47,020 nucleotides of DNA from the NCBI GenBank assembly GCA_028693035.1, contig JAQUWE010000012.1:1-47020 (forward strand), read 5' to 3'. Positions 25,272-32,872 of the stretch are shown here, in pieces. Within the stretch, counting starts at the first letter, position 1; each line of letters begins with the position of its first letter. The stretch comes from Bacilli bacterium (lineage in GTDB: Bacteria; Bacillota_I; Bacilli_A; RF39; UBA660). Made by a program: the position numbers and the translations under genes. A model generated the notes under the pieces. The model worked only from the letters and a program-made list of their open reading frames with translations, was not told where the DNA came from and ran no database searches.

Positions 25272-26240
25272 TTCTAACAAATACTCTAGCAATATTTCTT
25301 TTCCTTTTTTATAAGAAATAATATCATCTAATATAGAAATAATAGGCATCTTAATTCCTTTTTGTTCTATTAAATCTGAAATAGATTTTAATGTAGAAAG
25401 CCCTTCTACTGTAGTAGAAGATATATACGTTTGTACATCTTCCTTGCTTTTTCCTTCCCCAATATACATTCCTAAAGTAAAATTACGGCTTTTAGGACTG
25501 GTACATGTAAGGAGGAGGTCACCAATTCCAGCAAGTGATAAAACCGTCTCAGGCTGTCCACCTAGTTCTATAAGAAGCTTTTTCAAATCCTGTACGGCTT
25601 TGGTAATAAACAAAGCTTTGGTGGTAATAGGCAAATGCATTCCTTCAATCATACCAGATGCAATTGCAAGAACGTTTTTAATAGCACCACATATCTCTAC
25701 ACCCAAGATATCCTCTATAAGTTGAACTTTTAAATATTGATTTTCTATAGCGTTTTTCACTAATGTTGTTGTTTTGGGATTTTTGCTTGCTAAAGATAAA
25801 CCACATGGTACCAAACTTGCCATGTCGATTGCAAAAGTAGGTCCTGATAGGGCTGCTATATAATCGGTATGGATGTATTTTGATAAAATTTGGTGCACAA
25901 AAAGTCCTGTTCCTTGTTCGATTCCCTTAGAGGCAATTAAGAAATGTTGATGGGATGTTGCATAAGGTTCTATTTTTTGGATGACACCATTTATAAAAGG
26001 AACAGGAATAGCTAAAACAAGTAGTTCTTTTCCTTCTATAGCGTCCTTTATATCGGTCGTAAAAGTAATGTCAGAGGGGATTGCAATGCCTGGTAGAACC
26101 TTTTCATGTCGGCCTTCTTTTACAATTTTTTCTTTTTCTTCCTCAAAAGGTGTCCACATTGTTATTTCATTCTTGTTTTCATGAAACATAAGTGCTAGAG
26201 CGATTCCATAGGCACCTGTTCCTAATATTGTTATTTTCAT
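25263..26240 (-). CDS. gpsA: Glycerol-3-phosphate dehydrogenase [NAD(P)+]
   Basis: Makes sn-glycerol-3-phosphate from DHAP for phospholipid synthesis. 325 residues with NAD loop GTGAYGIALA (7-16), LAIPVPFI, SKGIEQGTG, SGPTFA, catalytic-Lys region CGAIKNVLAIASG and substrate-Arg region SPKSRNFTLG. All core motifs are intact and the length is normal. Its ATG overlaps the rarA stop by 4 bases, so it is the second gene of a two-gene operon; this pairing looks incidental in function. Confidence 0.94.
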   Translation of the reverse strand: MKITILGTGAYGIALALMFHENKNEITMWTPFEEEKEKIVKEGRHEKVLPGIAIPSDITFTTDIKDAIEGKELLVLAIPVPFINGVIQKIEPYATSHQHFLIASKGIEQGTGLFVHQILSKYIHTDYIAALSGPTFAIDMASLVPCGLSLASKNPKTTTLVKNAIENQYLKVQLIEDILGVEICGAIKNVLAIASGMIEGMHLPITTKALFITKAVQDLKKLLIELGGQPETVLSLAGIGDLLLTCTSPKSRNFTLGMYIGEGKSKEDVQTYISSTTVEGLSTLKSISDLIEQKGIKMPIISILDDIISYKKGKEILLEYLLEKE

Positions 26241-27451
26241 TTCATTTTCCTTTCCAAAGCTTCATATACGCTTTTTAAACTTATTTCATATTTACTAGTG
26301 GTTTTAGGGTTATAATATTTGGTTCCTTTTAAAGGAGTGGGTAAGTATTCCTGTTTTACAAATGCATTTGGATAGTCATGAGGATATTTATAATCAGGCG
26401 AGTTGGTTTTTATATGAGAAGGGACATTCCCTACATTTCCTTTTTCGATATCAGCAAGTGCTGCATCTAAAGCAAGATGTCCTGTATTGGACTTAGGAGA
26501 AAGTGCTAATTCAATCACAATATTGCCTAGTGGAATACGCGCTTCTGGTAAACCAAGTCTTTCTGCAGCATTGATAGCTGCTTCTACTTTAGGACCCATA
26601 CCTGGATTGGCAAGTCCAATATCTTCATAAGCAATGACTGTCATACGTCTATAGACAATATCTAAATCCTCTGCTTGAATTAAGCGTGCTAAATAGTGCA
26701 AAGCAGCATTGACATCGCTTCCTCGAATTGATTTTTGAAAAGCACTAATGACATCATAATGACCATCTTCATTTTTATCATGAAAGAAAACGGGTTTGGC
26801 ATTGATTTCATCCAATGTTTCCATCGTAATATGAAAGTCATTTGAAGAATAGTAGGCAACTTCTAATAAATTGTATGCGTACCTTAAATCACCACCAGAA
26901 AGTCTAGCAATGCCTTTTTTTGCCTCTTCATCAAGCTTAATCTCTGGCAAAAAATCACTTTCTACAGCCTTAGTAAGTCCTACTGCAATGTCTTCTTCTG
27001 CAAGTTCTTTAAGTTCAAATATTTGACACCGGCTACGAATGGCAGGATTGATTTTATGAAAGGGATTGGCTGTTGTCATACCAATTAAAGTAATCAGCCC
27101 ACTTTCTAAATAAGGAAGTAGAAGATCTTGTTTATCTTTATTCATTCTGTGTATTTCATCCATAATTAAAACAATGCCATTATACATTTTGGCTTCTGCT
27201 ATAACAATGTCAAAGTCTTTTTTGTTATTAATAACGGCATTTAAAAGACGAAAACGAAGCCCAAGTTCCTCTGTAATTGCGCTTGCAATACTGGTTTTTC
27301 CAATACCTGGTTTTCCATATAAAATCATAGAAAAAAGCTTTTTATGATTGACCATATTCTTGATCACTTTGCCATCCCCTATAAGATGTTTTTGTCCAAT
27401 AATTTCGCTAGTTTGATGAGGTCTTAATTTTATTGCAAGTGGTTCTTCCAT
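26237..27451 (-). CDS. rarA: Replication-associated recombination protein A (RarA/MgsA)
   Basis: 404-residue AAA+ ATPase acting at stalled replication forks. N-terminal RPHQTSEIIGQKHLIG, Walker A GKPGIGKTS, Walker B IVLIMDEIHR, sensor 1 MTTANPF, Arg finger in NPAIRSRC, then the helical tetramerisation domain with IAYEDIGLANP and the C-terminal PTPLKGTKYYNP. ATG 27451 is chosen because AGGTGAT precedes it. Divergent from xerD across a 72-bp promoter region. Confidence 0.93.
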   Translation of the reverse strand: MEEPLAIKLRPHQTSEIIGQKHLIGDGKVIKNMVNHKKLFSMILYGKPGIGKTSIASAITEELGLRFRLLNAVINNKKDFDIVIAEAKMYNGIVLIMDEIHRMNKDKQDLLLPYLESGLITLIGMTTANPFHKINPAIRSRCQIFELKELAEEDIAVGLTKAVESDFLPEIKLDEEAKKGIARLSGGDLRYAYNLLEVAYYSSNDFHITMETLDEINAKPVFFHDKNEDGHYDVISAFQKSIRGSDVNAALHYLARLIQAEDLDIVYRRMTVIAYEDIGLANPGMGPKVEAAINAAERLGLPEARIPLGNIVIELALSPKSNTGHLALDAALADIEKGNVGNVPSHIKTNSPDYKYPHDYPNAFVKQEYLPTPLKGTKYYNPKTTSKYEISLKSVYEALERKMK

Positions 27452-27506
27452 ATTTATCACCTATTACTATTTTATCAAAAAAAAGAACAAAATCATAGTC
27501 AGAATG

Positions 27507-27515
27507 TGCTATAAT
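27507..27515 (+). promoter_or_regulatory. Extended -10 promoter of xerD
   Basis: Perfect TGCTATAAT, 18 bases before the ATG. It shares the 72-bp spacer with the divergent rarA promoter, which is less clear (TGATAAAAT on the other strand). Confidence 0.6.
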
Positions 27516-27532
27516 AAAAATAGGTGAAGTAC

Positions 27533-28423
27533 ATGAAAAGAACATTTGAGGATACCATTCAAGATTTTTTGACATTCCTTAGAGTTGATAAGAAATATAG
27601 CGTCCATACCATAGATTCTTATCGTAATGACCTATATAAATATGAGATTTTTATGAAAGAAAGAAAAGTAGAAATAGATGATGTAGAAAAAAAAGATATT
27701 GAAGAATACTTAAAATATCTAAAGCTAGAACAAATGAGCATGGCTACTATTGCGCATACAATTTCTTCTATTAGGAGTTTTTATAAATTCTTAGCTACCA
27801 ACAGCAATTTTAAAAAAAGTCCTATTGAGTTAATTGATTTACCAAAGATGAAGAAAAAAATACCAAAAGTTTTGTCAGAAGGGGAAGTCAACACATTACT
27901 AAATATTACTTTAACGGATCCTTTTAGTTACCGCAATAAAGCGATGTTAGAACTCATGTATGGCTCTGGTTTACGTGTAAGCGAACTTGTAAATTTGACT
28001 TTGTATGATATTGATATAGAAGAAGCAATTGTGAGAACGATGGGAAAGGGAAGTAAAGAGAGGGTTATTCCTTTTGGAGATATGGCTTTGGAATCTTTAA
28101 AAGCCTATTTAAAAGTACGAAATGAGATGTTAAAAAAAGACAATGTAGATGTTTTGTTTTTGAATAATCATGGGCGTAAATTAACAAGACAAGGATTCTT
28201 TAAAATTGTAAAAAAAATTGCGAAGGAAAAACAAATAAAAACAGAATTTTCTCCGCATACCTTACGTCATTCTTTTGCATCCCATTTATTGAAATATGGA
28301 GCTGATTTACGTTCTATACAGGAATTTCTAGGACATAGTGATCTTTCTACGACCCAGATATATACCCATATTGAAAATGATACTAAAAAGGAAGTATATC
28401 ATGATGCACATCCCCATGGATAG
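27533..28423 (+). CDS. xerD: Tyrosine recombinase XerD
   Basis: 296 residues, the size of XerC/D. The N-terminal SAM-like domain (1-105) is followed by the catalytic domain with R148 (GSGLRVSEL), K172 (GKGSKER), H242-x-x-R245 (HTLRHSFA), H268 (LGHSDLSTTQIYTH) and nucleophile Y277, all present. It ends in DAHPHG, like the HPRA tail of XerD. ATG 27533 after AGGTGA. Likely role is chromosome dimer resolution; it is a single-gene unit and not obviously tied to the repeats at 29.9-30.5 kb. Confidence 0.9.
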   Translation: MKRTFEDTIQDFLTFLRVDKKYSVHTIDSYRNDLYKYEIFMKERKVEIDDVEKKDIEEYLKYLKLEQMSMATIAHTISSIRSFYKFLATNSNFKKSPIELIDLPKMKKKIPKVLSEGEVNTLLNITLTDPFSYRNKAMLELMYGSGLRVSELVNLTLYDIDIEEAIVRTMGKGSKERVIPFGDMALESLKAYLKVRNEMLKKDNVDVLFLNNHGRKLTRQGFFKIVKKIAKEKQIKTEFSPHTLRHSFASHLLKYGADLRSIQEFLGHSDLSTTQIYTHIENDTKKEVYHDAHPHG

Positions 28424-28487
28424 AAAGAGTACTATACTTTTTTGTATAAAGAATGATACATACTATTGTTAAAAGTACTTTGTAAAG

Positions 28488-28511
28488 AAATGAAAATATT
28501 TCATTTTTTTT
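28488..28511 (+). terminator. Terminator of xerD
   Basis: AAATGAAA-ATA-TTTCATTT with a T tail. A weaker hairpin lies just after the stop codon (AGTA-CTA-TACT). Confidence 0.7.
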
Positions 28512-28536
28512 CATATAGTTTAATAAGGTGATCTAC

Positions 28537-29283
28537 ATGAGTAATACGGTATATGGATTTGTTTTAACAATATTAGCAGGACTTTCGACTTTGTTAGGTT
28601 CTATTATTATTTTTATAAAAGTTAAGAATAAGGAAAATATGATTGTTGCTTCTTTAGGATTTGCAGCAGGCGTTATGCTTTGTGTGTCAATTTTTGAACT
28701 TATTCCAGAAGGTTTTTCTTTAATACATAGCAAATATACATCTCTTTTTTCTATATTGCTTTGCTTGCTATGTATGAATATAGGGCTTATTTTATCTGGC
28801 TTAATTGATAAATACATGCCTAGTGGAAATAACTCTTTATATAAGGTTGGTTTAATTTCTATGGTAGCAATTGTCCTACATAATATTCCAGAGGGGATTG
28901 CTACCTTTTTAGCAAGTAGTGCAGATAAATCTTTGGGTCTCTCCTTGGCAATTGCCATTGCTTTGCATAATATTCCAGAAGGAATTAGTATTTCTGTTCC
29001 TATTTATTACGCAACAGGAAAGAAAAAGAAAGCCTTTTTATATACTTTTATTTCTGGACTCTCAGAACCAGTTGGTGCCATTTTGGCATATTTCTTTTTG
29101 AAACCTTTTGTTACCAATACCATTATGGGTATGTTGTTTTGTTTTATTGCAGGTATTATGATTCACATTTCTACTTATGAATTGTTAAAAGAAGCAAAAA
29201 ATTATCAAAAAAAGAGTATGGTTATTTCTTTCTTACTAATAGGTGTTGTTTTTATGCTTATTAACCTATTTGTTTTTCATTAG
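28537..29283 (+). CDS. ZIP-family metal transporter (ZupT-like)
   Basis: 248 residues, eight helices. Two copies of the metal-binding motif HNIPEG (in VLHNIPEGIATFLAS and ALHNIPEGISISVP) on TM4 and TM5, plus FELIPEGF in TM2, identify a ZIP importer of zinc, iron or manganese. ATG 28537 is chosen after AAGGTGAT. It is followed 30 bases later by the TSCPD gene, maybe co-transcribed. Confidence 0.92.
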   Translation: MSNTVYGFVLTILAGLSTLLGSIIIFIKVKNKENMIVASLGFAAGVMLCVSIFELIPEGFSLIHSKYTSLFSILLCLLCMNIGLILSGLIDKYMPSGNNSLYKVGLISMVAIVLHNIPEGIATFLASSADKSLGLSLAIAIALHNIPEGISISVPIYYATGKKKKAFLYTFISGLSEPVGAILAYFFLKPFVTNTIMGMLFCFIAGIMIHISTYELLKEAKNYQKKSMVISFLLIGVVFMLINLFVFH

Positions 29284-29312
29284 AAATATGTTATGATGAA
29301 GTTGGTGATAGA

Positions 29313-29570
29313 ATGCAGTATATATATAAACCTACGGGAGTTTGCTCTTCTCAAATGACTTTTGAAATAGAAGGGGATAAACTTTCCGATATTTGTATTG
29401 AAGGTGGGTGTAGTGGGAATTCTAAAGGCATATGTGCGCTTATAAAAGGAGACAATATTGATACCATTATTCATAAATTATCAGGTATTCCTTGTAGAAA
29501 CCGAAAAACCTCTTGTCCTGATCAAATTGCTTTAGCTTTAAAACTATATAAAGAAAAAAGAAACATGTAA
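29313..29570 (+). CDS. TSCPD-domain protein
   Basis: 85 residues matching the small stand-alone TSCPD proteins (TIGR03905-like): PTGVCSSQMTF at the start, IEGGCSGNSKGI, and the name-giving Cys-Pro-Asp motif (KTSCPDQIALAL). Five Cys at conserved places (C11, C31 region, C64, C71) suggest a metal site. The domain also occurs at the end of class II ribonucleotide reductases; the function of the free form is unknown. GGTGAT precedes the ATG. Confidence 0.8.
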   Translation: MQYIYKPTGVCSSQMTFEIEGDKLSDICIEGGCSGNSKGICALIKGDNIDTIIHKLSGIPCRNRKTSCPDQIALALKLYKEKRNM

Positions 29571-29586
29571 GCGTTTCTTTTTTTTT
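29558..29586. terminator. Probably bidirectional terminator
   Basis: AGAAAC-ATGTAAGC-GTTTCT with T9 on the plus strand and a T-rich tail on the minus strand; it serves the TSCPD gene and probably the 29601 gene. Confidence 0.7.
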
Positions 29587-29600
29587 GGGATTTACACAAT

Positions 29601-29819
29601 CTATTTTAATTCAAATGAATGGCCGTTGTCTTCATCTAATTCAAACGATCTTGAATCTTCGTGTGAATCGTCATCGAAGCCAATACTATCATGTTCTGAA
29701 TTACTTACTTCATTACATCTTTTAGATTTAGAATTTACTTGATTCTGATTTCTATTAGAGATGTTGTTGTTTTTATTCATCTTGTTTGTAGATTGTTGCA
29801 TTTTCTTATTCTTTTTCAT
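29601..29819 (-). CDS. Small hydrophilic Asn/Ser/Asp-rich protein
   Basis: 72 residues, unrecognised. The first half is basic and Asn/Gln/Lys-rich (MKKNKKMQQSTNKMNKNNN...), the second half acidic with a duplicated SFEL motif (SFELDEDNGHSFELK). It looks disordered. The ATG follows GGGTGAT and a TATACT -10 lies in the upstream spacer, so expression is plausible. The composition recalls small spore or DNA-binding proteins, but no motif supports that. Confidence 0.5.
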   Translation of the reverse strand: MKKNKKMQQSTNKMNKNNNISNRNQNQVNSKSKRCNEVSNSEHDSIGFDDDSHEDSRSFELDEDNGHSFELK

Positions 29820-29876
29820 TCATAATCACCCATTACTAGTATAACCAAGGTTTATTCTAATATTCTCTTTTTAGAA

Positions 29877-29899
29877 AATAGGGGAGTGGTAATAAATGG
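29877..29899. repeat. Direct repeat, copy 1 (23 bp)
   Basis: AATAGGGG-AGTGGTAATAAATGG; matches 30513-30535 at 22 of 23 positions. The two copies flank the DUF2726 gene, 636 bp apart. Confidence 0.75.
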
Positions 29900-29906
29900 A
29901 AAAAAA

Positions 29907-30440
29907 TCAAATAATATCTTGCTGCATTTCATTCTTTTCACTATTATTTAAACCTATTTCTTTTAGGATTCTCTGTTTCATATAACTTTCTTCATTTGCA
30001 TAACTTGTGTAAAAACTAATAAGTTTTATATCAACAGATTCACATATTTCTTTTACTTTACTATCTCTTTTTTTTCTATTATAATAGTTATGTGATTGAT
30101 CATTCAGTTCAATTAAAAGTAATAATTCACTATAATCTTCATTAAAAATAGCAAAGTCAATGATTTTAAAAAGTTCATTTATATATCTATTATAATTTTC
30201 TTTTTTTATAATACTAGCTAGACAAATTTGTGGATGAACAATAATAGGCATTTCTTTTTCTATATTTCTTAGTTTTAAATAAAAGTTCTTTTCACTTTCT
30301 GTCATTATTTTTTTCTTCGAATATATATATCTTCTTTGATTTGGTTCTAAATCCGTTTTATTGTTTACATCTTTACTTATTGAAATTAAAATAGCTATTG
30401 CCAAAAAAAATATACCTACAATTATTATAAATAGCGCCAT
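29907..30440 (-). CDS. DUF2726-domain protein with N-terminal membrane anchor
   Basis: 177 residues. One hydrophobic helix at 2-21, then a cytoplasmic domain from about 50 with the DUF2726 pattern: NFYLKLRNI, VHPQICLASII, IIDFAIFNEDYSELLLLIELNDQSHN and RDSKVKEICESVDIKLISF. The DF...IELND...H...RD...K arrangement resembles restriction-endonuclease-like folds (the domain is often assigned there), so nuclease activity is possible but not shown. ATG 30440 follows AGAGGTG. A direct repeat brackets it, suggesting acquisition as a small cassette. Confidence 0.75.
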   Translation of the reverse strand: MALFIIIVGIFFLAIAILISISKDVNNKTDLEPNQRRYIYSKKKIMTESEKNFYLKLRNIEKEMPIIVHPQICLASIIKKENYNRYINELFKIIDFAIFNEDYSELLLLIELNDQSHNYYNRKKRDSKVKEICESVDIKLISFYTSYANEESYMKQRILKEIGLNNSEKNEMQQDII

Positions 30441-30512
30441 AGTTACACCTCTGTATTCTTTCTTTATCCATTCTATCATACTCCTTGCTTTTATCCAAAT
30501 AAAGAGATTATG

Positions 30513-30535
30513 AATAGGGAAGTGGTAATAAATGG
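30513..30535. repeat. Direct repeat, copy 2 (23 bp)
   Basis: AATAGGGA-AGTGGTAATAAATGG; one mismatch to 29877-29899. A shorter related piece, AATAGGGGAAGTG, is at 31739-31751. Confidence 0.75.
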
Positions 30536-30545
30536 TAATTTAATA

Positions 30546-30574
30546 TTGACAATCTTTTGTTCGTGTGTTAATAT
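30546..30574 (+). promoter_or_regulatory. Promoter of the 30606 gene
   Basis: Consensus TTGACA (30546-30551), a 17-base spacer, and TAATAT (30569-30574). It starts 11 bases after repeat copy 2. Confidence 0.7.
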
Positions 30575-30605
30575 AGTTTGCATATTGAAAAGGAGAATAA
30601 TAAAA

Positions 30606-31280
30606 TTGATAAGAAAAGAATCAAAATTTTTATTGCATGAACTATTTGATTATAATGAACAAATAAAAATTAAACAGTTTAAAAATATAGTCACAAATAA
30701 TCCTAACAATGTTGTTGCCCAAAGTCAAATTTGGGAATATGACCAATCGTTATTAGGTTTAGGAGGCTATGCGGCACCGCTAAACGCTACAATGAATTTT
30801 TATAATACTTATGGAGACTACAGAAATGTTTATAGAAGTTTGCAATATGGAAGAATTTATATATTTTTAAATATAAGTGGTAGAAGTATAATTACTAATT
30901 CAGGATTACATTTAGAAACAATCAGTAAGTTATTAATTAAGAAGTTCTCGAAAATTCCTGTTTTTCGTAATACAAAAGCATTTGGAAAAAATATACAATT
31001 TTTATACTCAAACAAAATTATTGATGAGAAATTATACAATTATCTTAAATATTATATAAACGTTTATAATTTTGCAAAGCATGATACAGATAGTGAAAAT
31101 AATATTTCTTTTGATTTAGAAGATGGTATAATCTTTTATTTTTGTAGCAGAAAATTGGGCAATGAATTATTAAAAATATTAGGAAATAGGTGGTGCTATT
31201 GCAATGAGAGGTTTGAAATATGTAATGTGGTAGACTATGAAGAATTAAAAAAAAATTATCCATGCAAAGAAATATACTAA
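30606..31280 (+). CDS. Accessory protein of unknown function (224 aa)
   Basis: Not recognised. The reading frame is open from 30510, but the TTGACA/TAATAT promoter lies inside that extension; AAAAGGAG then precedes TTG 30606, which I take as the start. The product is soluble, very AT-rich in codons, and rich in Asn, Tyr and Ile: a helical N-terminus, a GLGGYAAPLNATMNFYNTYGDYRNVYRSLQYGRIY middle and a helical C-terminal half (KYYINVYNFAKHDTDSENN...DLEDGIIFYFCSRKLGNELL) that recalls HEPN/Abi-like bundles with a KH pair. That similarity is only an impression. Its composition and position next to the DUF2726 cassette suggest horizontal acquisition. Confidence 0.6.
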   Translation: MIRKESKFLLHELFDYNEQIKIKQFKNIVTNNPNNVVAQSQIWEYDQSLLGLGGYAAPLNATMNFYNTYGDYRNVYRSLQYGRIYIFLNISGRSIITNSGLHLETISKLLIKKFSKIPVFRNTKAFGKNIQFLYSNKIIDEKLYNYLKYYINVYNFAKHDTDSENNISFDLEDGIIFYFCSRKLGNELLKILGNRWCYCNERFEICNVVDYEELKKNYPCKEIY

Positions 31281-31945
31281 CTTTATATTGATTAAATACA
31301 CTTAATAAAAGGTTTGTTCATATACCTTTTGTTGATTTCATACAAGTTAACATAATATATATTATAGGAACTTAACTATTAATCTAAAAAGATGGTTAGT
31401 TATTGGTCTATATATCTAATTTTATATTTATATTATTATCTATTATATAATTATTATTGATTGAAATACAACTTTTTTTAAAATCGATTTTAAAAATATT
31501 TTTAAGTGTTAAAATTACCTGTCACATTAGAAACAATATATTGTATAACTCTTATATATTTCTATAATATTTGTATGTAGATTACACACTATTAAATATG
31601 CTTATCAAATTATCAATATAAATAGTACATATATAGAGAACAAAATAATATTTAAAATAATAGATAAAATGTATAACAACTCTACTACCCTCTTCAAAAA
31701 AATTAAAAAAAGAAGTAGGGAAGCAAAAGAAAAAATAAAATAGGGGAAGTGTTTTATTTTTTTATCAAGGGAATTATCATGAATAAATGCAAAACTAGCA
31801 GAGCATATATAATTCTGGAAATTACATTATAGCATCTCTGACAACCATTACCGAAAGCAGGTAAGCTAATTATGGTGTTTAATTTTTATTATATTTTTAA
31901 ACGAAAATGATATAAAAACAATGGTATATAAGTATTTTATAACTC
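31281..31945. other. 665-bp very AT-rich non-coding region
   Basis: No convincing gene. From left to right: an imperfect stem-loop (31373-31402) that may end the 30606 transcript; a perfect 22-bp palindrome (31475-31496); an inverted repeat with an A-rich loop (CCCTCTTC near 31690 and GAAGTAGGG near 31712); AATAGGGGAAGTG (31739-31751); a possible 17-codon ORF (31779-31832, MNKCKTSRAYIILEITL) with a weak AAGGG site; and two nested or adjacent hairpins (31799-31840, 31848-31864). A minus-strand TGCTATAAT (31834-31826) lies in the first hairpin arm. A structured RNA is possible; see the findings. Confidence 0.5.
31475..31496. repeat. Perfect 22-bp palindrome
   Basis: TTTTTAAAATC followed directly by its reverse complement GATTTTAAAAA, centred on TCGA, far from any start codon. 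Confidence 0.8.
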
Positions 31946-31979
31946 AAAAAAAGAAGGTGTTCTCCCCTTCTCTTTTTTT
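31946..31979. terminator. Bidirectional terminator
   Basis: AGAAGG-TGTTCTCC-CCTTCT with T7 on the plus strand and T7 on the minus strand. It ends the XRE gene on the minus strand; on the plus strand it has no annotated gene to terminate. Confidence 0.8.
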
Positions 31980-31980
31980 A

Positions 31981-32784
31981 TTAATCCACTACTTTTCTTG
32001 ATTGGATTTCAACAATTTTAGATAAAACCTCAGCAGCATTTAATTCGTTAATTTCCGTATAATTTAATTCTTTTAATGCCTGTACTTTTGCTGAATTTAA
32101 TTCCATTGTACGACTCATTTTTTCTTCCATCTTATGTTCGATTTGATTTACAAAACGACGATGTGATTCAGCAATTTTAGGTTTAGAAGCACCACCGTTT
32201 GTATATAATGTCATAGCTGAAAACATAATGCTTTCAAACAAAAATTGTTCCTCTTCATCAAATGCAAATTCTAATGGTTTTACAAATCCTGTTGTTTTCG
32301 CAACATATCCTAAAATATATTTTGTTTCTTTAGATGTATTCATTGCTTGTAAAAAATAATATATATATTGGAATGTTTTATAAGCACTATCATCGTTTGA
32401 ATCGTCATCTTCAAGTTTTTCTTTGATAAACAACACAATGTTTTCAAGTAGTTCTTTTTGTTTTCTACCTAAATTGTGGGTATTCATATTTAATGACTCT
32501 ATGCTATTTTTTCCCTTATTATTTTCTTCTGATGTTTTTAAAAAACTATTCATTCTAGATTCTACTGTCATAATATAATCTGTATCTACTTTTAAATCAT
32601 CCATATCTTCTGCAGATTTAATTCCAAGTAAATTTAAAAGTAAAACTTTTTTATCTTTTGGCCATTTATTAATACTATCAAACTCCAAATAGTTATAAAT
32701 CATTTGTCTTGAAACACCTAAAAATTTTGCTAATTTAACTTTAGAAATTCCAAGTTCATGTAATATATCATTTAATTTTTTCAT
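31981..32784 (-). CDS. XRE-type helix-turn-helix regulator
   Basis: 267 residues. The N-terminal HTH (about 13-32, SKVKLAKFLGVSRQMIYNYL) is of the Cro/C1 type, followed by a 90-residue linker. A C-terminal helical domain (about 120-262) of unknown family contains ILGYVAKTTGFVKPLEFAFDEEEQFLFES and a KMEEKMSRTMELNSAKVQALKEL coiled-coil-like stretch. TGGAGG precedes the ATG. Three tandem 7-mers overlap its own -35, so autoregulation is plausible. It lies between the accessory region and mnmA; its targets are unknown. Confidence 0.75.
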   Translation of the reverse strand: MKKLNDILHELGISKVKLAKFLGVSRQMIYNYLEFDSINKWPKDKKVLLLNLLGIKSAEDMDDLKVDTDYIMTVESRMNSFLKTSEENNKGKNSIESLNMNTHNLGRKQKELLENIVLFIKEKLEDDDSNDDSAYKTFQYIYYFLQAMNTSKETKYILGYVAKTTGFVKPLEFAFDEEEQFLFESIMFSAMTLYTNGGASKPKIAESHRRFVNQIEHKMEEKMSRTMELNSAKVQALKELNYTEINELNAAEVLSKIVEIQSRKVVD

Positions 32785-32804
32785 ACGTTATGACCTCCAT
32801 TATC

Positions 32805-32840
32805 ATTTTATCATTTTTGTGTCAAATGTCAAGTGTAAAC
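32805..32840 (-). promoter_or_regulatory. Promoter of the XRE gene with tandem heptamers
   Basis: On the minus strand TTGACA (32832-32827), a 16-base spacer, and TAAAAT (32810-32805). On the plus strand the segment reads TGTCAAA-TGTCAAG-TGTAAAC (32820-32840), three 7-bp units, two of which contain a -35-like TTGACA on the other strand. Confidence 0.6.
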
Positions 32841-32872
32841 AAAAGGTTAACGGAAGACATAAACCTGTCTAT

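Noticed and set aside
30510-30605. Upstream start for the accessory gene
   Set aside because: The extension contains the second direct repeat and a complete TTGACA/TAATAT promoter, and there is no Shine-Dalgarno site before the ATG at 30510.
31675-31979. tmRNA, RNase P RNA or SRP RNA in the AT-rich non-coding region
   Set aside because: No tRNA-like T loop with CCA end, no tag ORF ending in Ala-Ala, and none of the conserved RNase P or SRP core sequences are present. The GAAAGCA loop alone is not enough.
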